Made by a program: the position numbers and the translations under genes. From contig JAURVB010013550.1 in the NCBI GenBank assembly GCA_033002965.1, positions 1-64,000 on the forward strand: a stretch of DNA of 64,000 nt. Reading direction: 5' to 3'. Numbering within the stretch: the stretch's first letter is position 1; each line of letters opens with the position of its first letter. Positions 46,839-59,640 of the stretch are shown here, piece after piece. The DNA is from Piper betle. Lineage: Eukaryota; Streptophyta; Magnoliopsida; Piperales; Piperaceae. The notes below the pieces were generated by a model. The model was not told the DNA's origin, did not search any database, and was given only the letters and a program-made list of their open reading frames with translations.

Positions 46839-47983
46839 TTTGTGTTTTCAGTAAGACGAGAGATGGAGAAACCGACTGCACGTACCATGAGCAGATGTCA
46901 TGACAGTCAAAGCAGGCTCTAGATTAGTGCAGCAGACTATTCCATTCCTGAGAGATCCTGACAACTCTACATTTGAGTTCCTCACACCCGGAGAACGTAG
47001 AGGTTTACCGGTACTGTTAAGTACAGCGCATGTCTAGACTTGTGGTTTAAAGGGTACTAAAGGCGACTGCCTGAGAGTACTCGGCCTTCGTACTCAAGGC
47101 CAGGAGAAATATGGAGGTAAGGAGAGGGCTTTAGGATTCGAGACCAGAAAATGAAGTAAAAAAATGCCGAGAGAGGCATCAGCAACAACAGATCACTCAG
47201 TTCGGGATGCTACCGGGTCTGCAGCCTAGTGGCTCCTCAGTAGGTGCCCTTCAAAGTGTTCACCAGGAGTATATGATGTTTTCTTTCATATGAGAGTTTG
47301 CTCATATAGCCAGCTTGTTATAGTTATTTTATTTTCCAGACCAGTAACACTTGCTACTGACGTGTTTTTATACTATATGTAGGTAATAATCATGAGTTGG
47401 AGGAGCCAGTTTAGACGGAGGAGCATTGTTATCGCTTGCACACATGTCAGTCGATTGAGTGGTTATATTATCTTTATGATGTTATTATACGGTGAATGGT
47501 GTGATTAAATGCTTGAGACATGATAATGTGACATGATTAAATGTTAAGACATGATGATAGAATGTGAACCATGAATAGATTGCGCAGTGGAAGTGTTTTG
47601 GGTTGAGATCCAAGTTCTAGAATGAGTTTACAACATATTAGATTGTGTGTGAATGAAATTGTTGATATATGCATATATACTTGTATATATTATTTTGACA
47701 GGATGGACCCTAATTGTAATTTTAGAGAAGACTCTGTCCATTGTATTTTAGAATTTTTATGCGATTTTTATCGTAATTGTATTGGTGTGTAAATTAGTTT
47801 GAATGTCATTCATGTAGTATCATGTTAGGACTCTGAGCATTCATCCATATATGATAAGTCGTATCTTCATCTTAAGGCGCCGAGATTAGATCCGCACGAG
47901 TTGGGTTCGGGTTAGCTGACCTAACTCGGGCATGTAACATGCTGGTTTGGTTCACAAGCATGAACCGAATTTGGGGTGTTACA
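45112..47983. mobile_element. Solo LTR (2872 bp), copy 4 of the family
   Basis: Begins TGTAAAACCCG and ends GGGGTGTTACA, with the 5-bp duplication CCTAA (45107-45111 and 47984-47988). Collinear with 13334-16128 and longer mainly because of a 52-bp TA tract at 46784-46835. The GC-rich zone is 45590-46140. A TATAAAT box lies near 46765. No internal genes. It gives the empty site for the hAT-like insertion (near 46150) and for the TA-element insertion (near 47663-47695). Confidence 0.9.
46784..46835. repeat. TA microsatellite, 26 units
   Basis: Uninterrupted TA run of 52 bp inside the LTR, at the place where sister copies have only a few TA units (CCTATATATATAA near 14972). It is a potential target for the TA-specific hairpin elements. 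Confidence 0.98.
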
Positions 47984-48220
47984 CCTAACCACTATCTTTA
48001 TCTCAACTAAATTATGATTACAATCCCACTCGAAATTTTCTCTAGGTCTCCCTCCAAACTAATGAGTCATGACCTTCATAATTTATTTTCATCCCCCGTA
48101 TCTTTGGTCACCCACGTATGTACGGTTCGACCCTCGACAAACCTATACCAACTCAAGACGACCCACGTGGATTGAACCAAAACTGCCTGATAATTAACCC
48201 TCGGGTTTTATAAATATTAT

Positions 48221-48750
48221 TATGTAATCTTTATGTGACAAAAAACAATTTTAATTTTCACTGATTTATTAGAATATACACAAGAGTGTGCCCATAGTTT
48301 GGCATCTACAAGTAGAACAATTTTATGTAACCTTTATGAGACCAAAAATGATTCTAATTTTTATTGATTTGTTAGAATATACACAAGCGTACCTACAATT
48401 TGGCATCTACGTGTAGAACAACAATGTTATATAACCTTTTAGAAGACCAAAAAAATGGTGTATTTTCTTTGATTTGTTAGGATAAGAAGCATAACCGTGC
48501 GCTACAAATGTTAGTTAAATTTATTGTTCTAAAAAATTCAATTTTCAATAGATCTATAAATAAATTTTAAATAATTGATCATGGTGTTATGTAATCTTTA
48601 TGAGACAAATAACAATTGTGATTTTCATTAATTTGTTATAAGAATATACACATAAGTGTACCTACAATTTGGCATGTACTTGTAAAAAACAAATGTAATG
48701 TAACCTTTGTGAGACCAAAAATAATTGTGATTTTGTATTTATCTCATTAT
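48221..48750. repeat. Diverged tandem repeats of about 104 bp
   Basis: Units begin at about 48221, 48324, 48428, 48588 and 48697 with TATGTAACCTTTATGAGACC-like starts. They share TTTGTTAGAATATACACA and ACAATTTGGCATCTAC. Unit 3 is longer and more diverged. No coding potential. Confidence 0.75.
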
Positions 48751-49678
48751 TCAATAAGTATTTATATATAACATCAAAATTTATCCGATATTGAGTGCCT
48801 ATGGTACGACATCTTACCTAGTTTTTTATAATAAATTATCTTAAAATGCTTACCCAAATGCACTATCTTTTGGAAGACTCTAAGCCAATCAAAAGCGGCA
48901 GTGAGAGTGAGCGAGCTAACCATTAAACATGGTCCAAAAAGTCTTGCTTTTCTAGGTAGTGCACCTGTACCCACCACCTAATTTTTTCTCTTCTTGGTGA
49001 GATATTGTAATTTTTTTTATAAATAATATTAAAAGCTATAAAATTACCAAAAATAAATAAAAAATAATTGATAAGGGGGGTAATTTTTTTGAGGAAATTT
49101 CAGTTCCATATTTAAATACGGTCCGAGCCAATTAATGATCTTATCTTCTGTGGGGCTCGCCGACAGTTAGACAGCTAATACCGACAACCGAGTTTTAACC
49201 CTTCTTCCTCAATTTCGTGGGATTGTAATGTAACAAAGATTGATCGCAAGTGATAATTCGTGCTACTGGTGTGTACTAATTTCTGAATGAAAGAAACCCA
49301 TGTCAAAAAATTTTACATTCAAATTCACACTTAACTAACTGCTTCTGTACTTCCTCATGAGCTAACTCAGAACAACCAAACCAACTTCATTTATGAAGCG
49401 CAATCAAATTTCGTCTCCTCGTCTCCCTCATTTTTTAAACACTTGTATCTTTTTCATCACAAGATTTAGCATGTCCATGGCCAAGTCCCTCATCATGTTC
49501 ACATGTATCCCGTTCACCAGCCTTTCTGCTCGTTCGATGAACGCTACATCATGATGCAATACTCATCAAGAAAGCAGTTCTTAGTTCTTACCCAGAAAAA
49601 ACTGCATGCTAGCAATATGATAACAATAACCAGAAAAACAATTACATGAAGATACAAAAGATAAAGTTCCACTTTGTA
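48751..49678. other. Intergenic region, no gene seen
   Basis: AT-rich, without a supported frame. The last 200 bases are likely the 3' untranslated region of the minus-strand gene at 49679-50112. Confidence 0.5.
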
Positions 49679-50112
49679 TTAGAGGTGGCATCCAAAGCAA
49701 TTGCAAGTTTTGGGAGTGAATGAGCAGAAGCCGAAAGGCTTATGGGGTATGTTACAATTGATAGTGTAGCAACAAGGAGAAGGAAAACATATCCTAGAAG
49801 GGCCTCCACAGCAGGTGCAGAGAGCACAAATCCGGAAGACTCCCAGCCTTCTTCTCGTCTCGTTCACCACCAGCTTTCCAAATCCTTGCCCACTCAATGG
49901 CATCACCTCTGAGCTGTTCACAGTTTCCTGCCAACAAACACAGCTCCTCTCAGTTATTTCAATGCAGATCAAGGATGGTAAAGTAATGAGAAGAAGTTTG
50001 AGGAGAGACCAACATGAAAAGTTGCTGTTCCAGAGTGAGCAGAGACAAAACTGAGGAGGAGGAAGAGAAGTAGAAGGTCACGTAAATGACCCAAGAAAGA
50101 TATGGAGTACAT
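49679..50112 (-). CDS. Secreted cysteine-rich plant protein (DUF7866-like)
   Basis: Two exons, 50014-50112 and 49679-49927, joined in phase 0, giving 115 residues. The N-terminus is a strong signal peptide with a Leu-rich core (LLLLFLLLSF). The mature part has a NETRRRLGVFRICALC segment and a compact C-terminal cysteine module: CTCCGG, SPCCYTINCNIPHKPFGFC and PKTCNCFGCHL. I recall plant proteins of unknown function with this same module (domain label given from memory). The role is unknown; small size, secretion and paired cysteines suggest an extracellular peptide or wall protein. The donor CAT-GTTGGT was chosen because it keeps phase 0; it is not a strong consensus. Confidence 0.82.
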
Positions 50113-51188
50113 GTTATACTCTTGATCTTCCCCTCCGCCTGATCTGTTGCAAAGAGAAATTTATGGGCAGCTTGGTGTAATGGGTACTTGCCTTTTGTTT
50201 TCCTTGGTAGCAAATTGAATGTAATCTCTGCTCTGCAAATCTAGCTAGAAGTGGTGAGGATTAATGTAATAGTGATATCTACTTATGTAATATGGATGAA
50301 CAAGTGATGGCTCCCATCTCTTAGCTGCAATGAAAGGGACATGGATGGAAGGTCTGCTTCAGGAATTATGTGGATTTTCCCATTTCCGAAACAGTAGGGA
50401 ACTCTTTCACACTGTTGACAAATGCCAATGCTAAAACTTTTGGTTCCTCCACTTACAGGGGAAGCTGTGGAATGCAATACAACCATGTTGGGTAAGAACA
50501 AACATGAGGTAACCGAGAAGAATTTTCACTCACTATTTAATTGTATTAACTGCTTGAACAGTTAATGCTAGCTATAAAACAGGTTTGATGTGCCCATGCT
50601 TGGTGCATTTGGTGTCAGAGCTAAGGCCCTACATTTTAACTGTATACGAATTTCCCTGTTACATTAGGGACTATGTTAAGAACTCGAGTAATTTTCTAAC
50701 GTAGTACGCATTAGTACTAATATTGTATGGTTACCCACAACATTTTTTTAACATGGTACAAACTATGAACATTGTACAAACAATCTGATTTGCATTTGTT
50801 GAACATAGTACAAACTGTGAAAATAGCAAGGCCAAAATCTCTGGCTCCATGCCCATTATTTCTTTTTCTTGTTAATTTCGCCTTTCAAAAGTCTGTAATT
50901 TGCAGAAGAAGACTCATGGTATACAACTATACATTTTTTTAGGACAAAAAGCCTCACGAATTAGAAAAAAAAGCAATCACATAAGAAGAATTTACTACAG
51001 AATAATTTTCCAGTTGATTTCATAACATCACCACAGACACTTCCCCACATTGAGTCATCACAGCAAATTAGCCAGCCTTTACTTGACCTAATTTGGTCAC
51101 TTATGCTCCAATTCTCATATATGCTATATATCTCATTTGATAAACCTGTATACTGCAGCTGATCTGTTTGTATATTTCCTTTTCCTTA
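50113..51188. other. Intergenic region, no gene recognised
   Basis: Contains the presumed 5' flank of the cysteine-rich protein gene and the 3' flank of the AP2-type gene. A 72-codon minus frame at 50283-50501 has no recognised features. Confidence 0.5.
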
Positions 51189-54100
51189 TCAATTAACACC
51201 GTTCTCAGAGGCTGAAAGATCACTTCCCTCAAGCTCCGGATCACCACTACGCTCTGATGTCTCAAACATTTTCTTATTGCTTACACTTATCCTCCTATGC
51301 AGCTCTGAAGATTGATAAGGAAAGCAAATTAAAATGAGATTACTAGACTTACGATGTATTAGATAAGAAAATTCGGAATAAGGTAGATATAGCAAGGGAA
51401 GAGAATTACTTTTACTTGTTATTGCAATCCGGGTCTTCGTCAAAAATTCGACCCACGAGTACTGCCTTAATTCTTCTTTTTCCTCTTCAGGTAGCTCAAA
51501 GTTTGGCTCCCTTCCACACATGAAAGCCGCTCTGTGACACACAAGGCATATCTGTAAGTACTAATCCAAAACAAGCAAGAGTGTCAACAGGAAAGCATAT
51601 ATGACATTCATATCACAACAGACTAGATGAATTCCTTATTGATCCTCCCCTACCCTATTGCTGATTCTAGATAGATTGCAAGCAGTATACTTTCGTAAGT
51701 TATATCTTATCTTCCAAATTACCTGTCATACAAGTGTGCTGCTTCCTCCCTGGTCCCAACAGTGCCTAAATGAATTTGCTTCTTGTCAACTTTTATGGCA
51801 GCCTGCCATTTCATATTTTTGTAATAAACACCCCTCATAGGAAGTGTTTCCTGATCTTCCATATGCCTTCTTCGATGTCTCTTTCTCCGTTTAATGTCAA
51901 ACCCTTCAAAATAATCAGAATAAATTATGCCAGGAAAAAAAAGCTAGCTGCACCAGAAAACAGAAAATACAGAATTTTCACAAATTCTATTTCAACTAGG
52001 AGGTATATTTGGGAATTTGGCAATCAGATTGAACAGGCTTGTGCCATATTATTAAGGTTAGCTATGGCTAGAGTTTCAATACAAATTGTGGTACTTAATA
52101 CTAATATGGTCAGTTCCAGCAGCTAATAGTTTCAGGATCCATGTTTTGCAAGTGTAAACAGTAATAAACACCCATCCATACACAGAAATATACAAAGGCC
52201 ATATAGTTTGATCATGCTAACAAAATATATAGACTAGAATCATCATGAAAGGATAGTGAAACATTATACATAGAGTTGTCAATGTCAAGCAGAAAAGGCC
52301 AAGGATTAAACTCACAACCAGTGATTTTCAGAAAATTCTGAAAATCCAAAAATACCTATAGCATGAAGGTTCTGGCCCTTTTGTATAGATTTTGTAGAAC
52401 CATTAACCACATCAGATACATCAACCTGAAAAATTATATTTCATTAGTTACACATTTGTAATCACATGGATCCTAATTTAGGGTCCATGTCCCCAACACC
52501 CTTAGGGTATCTGGTGGAAGAAGAAGAAGAAGTTACACATTCAAGTGTTCGGATCAGAGATCAGAAGGAATAACCGAATACAGTCAATCAATAAAACAGC
52601 AGTTGTGAGCAAATTACAACCAAACTTGACATTTGCTCACACAGTGATGGCAAAAATTGACACGATAAAACACAAGCCACTCAAATAGTGGTGGCAAAAA
52701 ACAACCACATCATTGATTTGAAGAACACAACCATACTAACTGTAAATTCCAAAAAACCAGACATGTTTACTTTAAGCATCATTTTTCCTATTTCATAAGC
52801 AAAGCATCACATTTTTGCAGAGTTTATTCTGTGACATCAAAACAGACAGGACAAGAAAACACATTATTTTACTTTTCATAAGAAAAAAATATTATGACTA
52901 ATTCACAATAAAAGGGAAAAGTGTTGGCTCTTGTTAACAAGCATAAAAAATGCATTTATAGTTTCTTTGATCATTCTTTTATAGTATAGGAACTGCTTGC
53001 AACCAAACAACTAAACTTATGCATGTGAGGAAGAAGTTATCATCTCGGGATGTGAACTATTTTAGATGCCATTTATTGAAAATGTTGATTGAATCCACCA
53101 CAAAGAAGAGACAAATTTATGAAACAAAATCAAATGTTTGGAATTAGCTTGCATGCAACGTGTTACCATATCATTAGAAAATTCGCTTGCAATGTCTAAA
53201 TGGATTAGCTTGCATAAAAATTGCAATGTGCTACCATATCATTAGAAAATTCACTTGCAATGCCTAAATATCAGGTTAAAAAAAATGTGCACAACTTCTA
53301 GACAGAACGCAAACTGATTTGGCATCTTTCACATACAGAACTTCAAAAAACAACATAAGGAGATCGCATAGTCCCCACTTGCAACTGCAAATAAATGTGA
53401 CACCCCTGTTCTTTAGACGCAGCTAAAATTGAATCCCAGATACTCTTCTATTTACCTAGAAAAAGATAAACACACATTATATTCTAGACTCAGGAGGAAA
53501 GATCAACGATTTAGAGTAAGTGATATTTATAATGAAAATTTCAGAATATTAATAAAGAGCTCATTTGGAAGAACTGTCAAATAAACACAAACAGTCCTCA
53601 AAGATGCTCAAGTACAAATTTTGTTGATCGGTCTTATCTACACTTATCATTTTTATGATTTAAGACATGTCATGCTTACAAGGTTTAGAGGAGTGTGTAA
53701 GTTCCAAAAAATTGCCAACAGGGGGAATGGTATCAAAAACCATAAACAAACCACATACTTTCTTCTCCACGGGTAAGTAAATGGCATTCATGTTATCTGG
53801 ACAGGGAGATTTGGAGAAGTCAGCATCCTGCTCAGAGTTCTTAGCATCATTCTCTCCATCATTATGTTCAACAAGCTGAATGGGAAAGAAATTATGTCCT
53901 GCCAAAGAGAAGTAAATAAAGTTCGGGATAAATAAATAGGAACGCACATCAAGGGTGTGTCTCAACAAAGAAAAGGTTAAGCATGGCCTGAAATTTCAGC
54001 CATAATAAGAAATTAATGATCCAAAGGCTATATAATTAATGTTCACAAAAGAAAAAAAAATTAAGAATATAAAATCTTTGCCAAAATTAACATAACCTAG

Positions 54101-54582
54101 AAACGACATGTTGGATATGATTAGATGCATCATCCTTGATAAGGAAGAAGTTGCTGAGGGCTTATCACGGTTTAGAAGAGCTTTAAGTCACATAGAACAT
54201 AAAATACTGTTTCATCAAAAAGTCCCAGGAAGGTGTAAAAGGTAAACTCTCTTTAAGCAATTAGTGTAAAAAAATCCAGTACATTGGACATCAAAATATA
54301 TATCTCATCTTGCCATTTTGCATTCTTATCTTTAATTCAAAATGTAGAGTTGCATATCTCTCTTTCTTGCTTGATTAGAACTAAGAATTTGTCAACCAAA
54401 CAGAGTTCTACATTCAAAGACTGGGTAAGACAGCAAGATGCCCGCACAAATATTAAAAAAAAGGATATCAGGATCGAAGATGCTTGCCATTAAATGCAGA
54501 TGTATGATCACCTTCTAAAAGGGATGGAATTCAACATACCGCAAGAAAGACCCAAAAGTCTGCGACGACGCAAGCTGACCAT
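51189..54582 (-). CDS. APD1: AP2/ERF-like transcription regulator (At4g13040/APD1-like)
   Basis: Six exons: 54540-54582, 53759-53898, 52356-52425, 51723-51903, 51416-51531 and 51189-51304, all GT-AG with consistent phases, giving 221 residues. It starts MVSLRRRRLLGLSCG, the typical start of this family. A basic stretch (IKRRKRHRRRH) precedes an AP2-like domain: MRGVYYKNMKWQAAIKVDKK, IHLGTVGTREEAAHLYDRAA and FMCGREPNFELPEEEKEELR. The single divergent AP2 domain matches Arabidopsis At4g13040 (APD1), reported to promote salicylic-acid-based defence. The C-terminus is acidic and Ser-rich. Nothing in the coding frame is broken. Confidence 0.92.
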
Positions 54583-55960
54583 TGTTCAGTCAGATCCTCC
54601 TATTCCACAAAACTGAAGAAGATTATAAACTTCCTGAACATAGACAACCATTAAAATGCATGATTACTTTTAGCTTCGATAATCGTTATACCATCCAGGC
54701 AAGACTCAATTTTTTTCATCTTTTTCTAAACAGTGAAGAAAGGCTGAAGCAGACAATAAGTAACACATGCTCGTCTATGAAAGACTACAGTAAAAAGAAT
54801 CCTCCTCAAGGCGGCCCGCGTGCATAAAAACAAGTTTTAAATACATTAAGGTACCTCAGAGATAGAATATGGTTGAACCAGTACACAGAGAGAGCAACTG
54901 GATAGTCCTTTTGCAATCACAACAGTTTAATGAACTTAAAAGCTATTCATTAAAAGAATCACAAAGTGGAGTTTTACAATCTCGAATTAACTAACTAACA
55001 GCAATGTACTAGACCGAAAGTCGAGGGACACACTTTACAACCCCAACCTTGATTAGTTTTGATAAGGTCGACGGAAAGAAAGAAGAATCATCAACTGACT
55101 ACACAAGTAAGAAACGCTGGACTTGCAGAACCCAAACATCTAGGGCCAATCCAACCACTTACCGGCCACCCCATTGACAAGATCTTTGGGGGACAACCAA
55201 AACAAACACGTACACACAACGACCAACGCACTTCTACACACAACATAGACACGAAGGGAGACAAGATCAAGATCAGTAAACAGCAAGAAAAGAAAAAAGA
55301 ACTCTGCATGAGCCAGCTCCGGTTACAAACTCATGACCAGTCCACACTTCAGAACCATACAAAAAGAAAAGAACATGTAAACAATAAACCAACTTCCAAA
55401 ACCAAGAAAAAGAAAAACAATAATCAGTAAAGAAACAAAGAAGAATTCCCCAATAGTACTGACCCAAGTCAACCAGCTAGCTACCCAGCCAACCACCACC
55501 CTCCATGGAACCAACACCCAAGAGCCTCAAACAACCACGCAAACACAGACATAGCAGAAAAACAGCCATCACATACAAGCCAAAAACAGCATGAACACAA
55601 GCATTGGAAGACCTTACACGACAGAGACACAAGCACCACCCCATGGAAGACGAAAGAAAGAGACAAGAGTTGGCAGGCTTACCAGAGGTGAAGCAGGTTG
55701 GTGCAGGGGAAGATGAAGAGAGGGAGGGTTGTGGGCAGTGAAGGAATTGGGTGTAGTGGGATGGGATATGGAGGAAGGAAGAAGAAGGTGGCAAGGAGGA
55801 GGAGTAAGAGAAGAGAGAAGGCTTGGGTTTGTATCTACCACCCACCGTCACCTTTCTTCTATTATGTTTTGTGTCTTCGCGTCTTGTGTGTGGAGGTTGA
55901 GCAGCGTATGTTCTGTGATCCTTTCCCCCTCCCCAAATTACACTCCCTGCCCCTTCATAC
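54583..55960 (-). promoter_or_regulatory. 5' leader, leader intron and promoter of the AP2-type gene
   Basis: On the minus strand a donor-like CACCTCTG-GTAAGCC near 55687 and an acceptor-like TTCTTCAG near 54612 outline an intron of about 1.07 kb in the 5' untranslated region. The leader exon would lie at about 55687-55950. Open frames on the plus strand here (55059-55430, 55698-56009) lie opposite the intron and leader and show no protein features. Confidence 0.5.
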
Positions 55961-58900
55961 ATACAATTATAACTTAATTACTAACGCTAAGAAATTATTA
56001 TTAACATAATAACGGATTAGTATATTTATTTATGATGATAATTAACAGATAAATATTACTAAAAACTCAATTAGATATTCTCATATATTTTATATTTCAA
56101 CTCAAAGTTAATATATATACACATATATATAATTGGATAATAATTAGAATATACTCTTGCCCGATTTAAATAGAAATATAATTGCCTTGTAACTATTTTA
56201 ATGCACCATTGACTCGATTGCCTTTTAGTTGATATTCTTGTATCAATTAAAATTTTAGTCGATAGTAAACAATCTTAATACTTATATTAATACACAAGTA
56301 GGACGAGAAAAATATACTTTTTAAATATATTAATACAAAATATTTATTCATTATGTGTTTTTCATCATGATAATTTTTTGATGACTAGCTAATTATTTTA
56401 TGTTGTATTTATTTTAATAATTTTTTAGTTTAATGTTGAAGAATTTTTTATAAAGGATAAGTAGTATGCATATATTATAATTTGAGTGGTGGAAGATAGT
56501 TATTTGCCATATGACAAACGTCTATAATTTAATATATAAAGACTCCTAGAAGAGAAAAATAAATAAATTAATTGAGGCATTAGTAAATATTAATCAAACA
56601 TTCTATTTTATTGTACACTGATTAATAAACAAAATACGAACGTGTTAATCTTTTTTTCTATCGACTAAAATGGCATATACCCAACCATGTCAATTGTGTT
56701 TAACGAGAAGAAATATCACAACAAAAAATTTCAATTTGGCAGTATTTAAAATTTTTAATAAGGCATCTGCAGTTCAAGATGTGCAGCATAAAAAAATTCA
56801 GCAAAGTTAATTCAAGAAGATTAAAAAAGAGTTGTCTAATATTAAAATGTGTCCTATTTATATTTTATACTCATATAATATAGCTCAAACTTAATAACTG
56901 CATTTTTAATGTGTTATTAATATCATTAGGAAGCTATTAACACCAATTAATTACATTTTTATAATAATGCATGAGTTGATCAGATTAATGTCTCACTTGT
57001 ACATACTACATACATATATAAAAAATATATTATAAAAATTATATGCAATTGACTAATATGAGGGCAATATAGTCACATTGAAGGAGTCATGAGGGGTGGC
57101 TGATTGGTCTGGGGGATTGGTTGGGGGAGGTGAAACAAATGGGAAGAAGTTTGTTAAGCACTAAAAGAATGGGAGTTTTATATATTGATTGATTTCTATC
57201 GATTCTTGTTCTCAGGGCGGTTCATGGTGAGTCAAGTGAGTTTTGACTTCGATTTTAAGTCAAATTAATTAGTATTCGAGTTGATTTAAATTCGATATAA
57301 TTAGAAACTAATAATATAATTTTTATATAATAAATTATATTAAATTTTTTATTTTAAAAACAAGATAATTAAATGGCATAATTATAAATATAAAATAATA
57401 CAGTCATGCATATTTTTATTTGACATTATTATTATACTATGATCTTCTATAATTTTAATTAATTTATAAAAAGGAAATCAAGTATAAAAAAGGTCTAAAT
57501 TTTATTTTTTATATGAAATATCGAACTTCAAAGATTTGACATAAATCTAAATCCCTTTTATTTGACTTTTGAATTGAGCTCCTTATCAAATTTTTTTAAA
57601 AATTAATTATCGCAAATAGAAGTTAATCGAGATTTGAATAGCTCTATTTTTCTTTAAAAAGAAGCTTGAGAAAAAGGGTTGAAAACAGATTGGACGGGGA
57701 TTATTGGTAGGTTGGAAGTGGAACCTGTGATGGGGAAAGCACCGACGCAAGGCATAGAGCCTATTTATTTTGTGGGTCAAGCTACACCTATAGGTTCTCT
57801 ACTCCTCGCGAGTTCGGTTCTCTTAAAATCGTGTAAATTTGATATAAAATTTTCTTACGTTTGGATGTATTAAAATTTAGTAAAAAATATTTTAAATTTA
57901 AAATAAATTTATGTAAAAAATTAACAATGCAACATTTGTTTCTAAAAAATTAAAAAAATTGGTGGAAATTTTAAAGGCATATGCACGTGCATATTAAAAA
58001 GAACTTTTTATTTTTATTTTTTTCTTAATATCCAAATATATGAGAAAAAATTTTAAAATTTCCGCATATTTCATTTCATTGTATCTTCGTTTCATTTTAT
58101 TGTATGTCCATTTCATCTCATTTTTTTCACTTACACTATTTTCATGTGAATTAAACAGAATTTAAATACCAATTCTACTTTGTTTTCTTTCTAATGGCCA
58201 AATAATTATTTTTTAAAAAAAGTTTTTGAGTCCAGAGCTTGGACATGATGTAAGATATTGGGAGAGGGGCTCGATTTCGAAGGCTAGGGTCGAGAGATAT
58301 GTTATATGACAATTGTGTAGTGCATGGTGAATTCTAAAAAAAATGAATATTTCTAATATTTATATCTTAGTTGTAATATATAAAAATATACTTGTTAGGA
58401 GTTAAGAAGGTAATTTGTTGCAGCGGAAAGTAGACGGTAGGAAATCTTAGTCACGCTACAATAGATGCGCCATGTATGCACCTAAATTTGTATATTTCCA
58501 AGGCAAGTGAAGCTGCACCTCCTTTGTGCACGCACCCTTTTTTTTTGTTTTTGAAGTAAGTGGACTGCACACCGTCTAAATTAATTTTTTTAAAGCAAGT
58601 GTACTGAATTAAATTAGTATTGTTAGCTGTTTTTTTAATGACCGAGGCCATTTATAATTGGAATACATTTATGTAAAATAAGATACAAAACTAGTTATTT
58701 TATTTATAAATATTTATAGAATTTGAAATAAATTGGACTAGTGTAAGGTCGTATGAGTGTAGCAATGGGCTCAACCGATGTATTTTGTTAGACAATGCAC
58801 TATTCCACATATACAAGAGAAAGCTTTTATGCTCTTTGATTATTATGCACTTACAAATTTAAACAAAAATGATAATAAAAGTTGGCCAATTTTGATTTCA

Positions 58901-59229
58901 TGTAGATGATTTAAACTTATCAATTGAGAAATTGAAAATTTTAGCTATACTTGATTTTCTAAAAAAAAATGATTCATTGATTTTTTTCCGGGCATACCAA
59001 GTTAATTGATAGATGACATATGACTATTAATATGGACGACAAATATTAATAACACTTTAATTATATATACATAATTTTTATTAAATAATGAGATAAATTA
59101 TAATAATTTAATATTTTTTAAAAAATTTATTTTTAAGATAAATTATTATAGTTTAATTATTTTTTTACTAATTAAATCTCCTATTTTATTTTTTAAAAAA
59201 TAAATAGTGGTAAACTATATGGAGAATTT
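55961..59229. other. Long AT-rich intergenic region, no gene seen
   Basis: Consistently AT-rich with many short A and T runs. I find no supported coding frame, tRNA or terminal-repeat element. Frames at 57679-57873 and 58451-58651 have no recognisable features. Confidence 0.55.
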
Positions 59230-59640
59230 CAAGCACTATAATGTCTGGGTGTAAGGTCCACCGTTCTATCCATTTATATTCTCATCGTCGTTGCATGCGC
59301 TTTACTGGAGCCGACGACTATCTCATCGACAGCAGCGGCGCCTCGCCGACCACCTACCACGGCCGCCGACGTCTCCCCCACAACTATCCCTTCCCCCTCT
59401 CTTCGCCTCTCTTCTCCTCAACAACCCAATTCCCAGTACCTCCTCCGACCTCTGCACAAACTGCTCGTGTCTTCGCCCGCACGTCCTATCTCTGCACCAT
59501 GCATGGCTCCTCCAACCATACCCACCTCCTCCGCCTCCACTCCGGCCCCTTATCTTCCCGTCTCTGCCCCGCCTTCCCCACCGCCTCCGACGTCGTACAG
59601 GACTTCATCCTCCCCGCCACCTCTCCCCACAAATAGGATG
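59230..59640 (+). other. Isolated C-rich island of unknown nature
   Basis: About 400 bp with strong C and T bias between AT-rich flanks. Three overlapping plus frames are open (59241-59636, 59291-59677, 59467-59649), which points to base composition more than to selection. It could be a decayed exon of a GC-rich gene. The flanks are not TA tracts and no end hairpins were seen, so it does not fit the twin-hairpin family. Confidence 0.4.

Noticed and set aside
48125..48145. tRNA-like B-box (GGTTCGACCC)
   Set aside because: No matching A-box, anticodon stem or acceptor stem could be placed around it.
55059..56009. Plus-strand frames upstream of the AP2-type gene
   Set aside because: They lie opposite its leader exon and leader intron, are low in complexity and have no motif.
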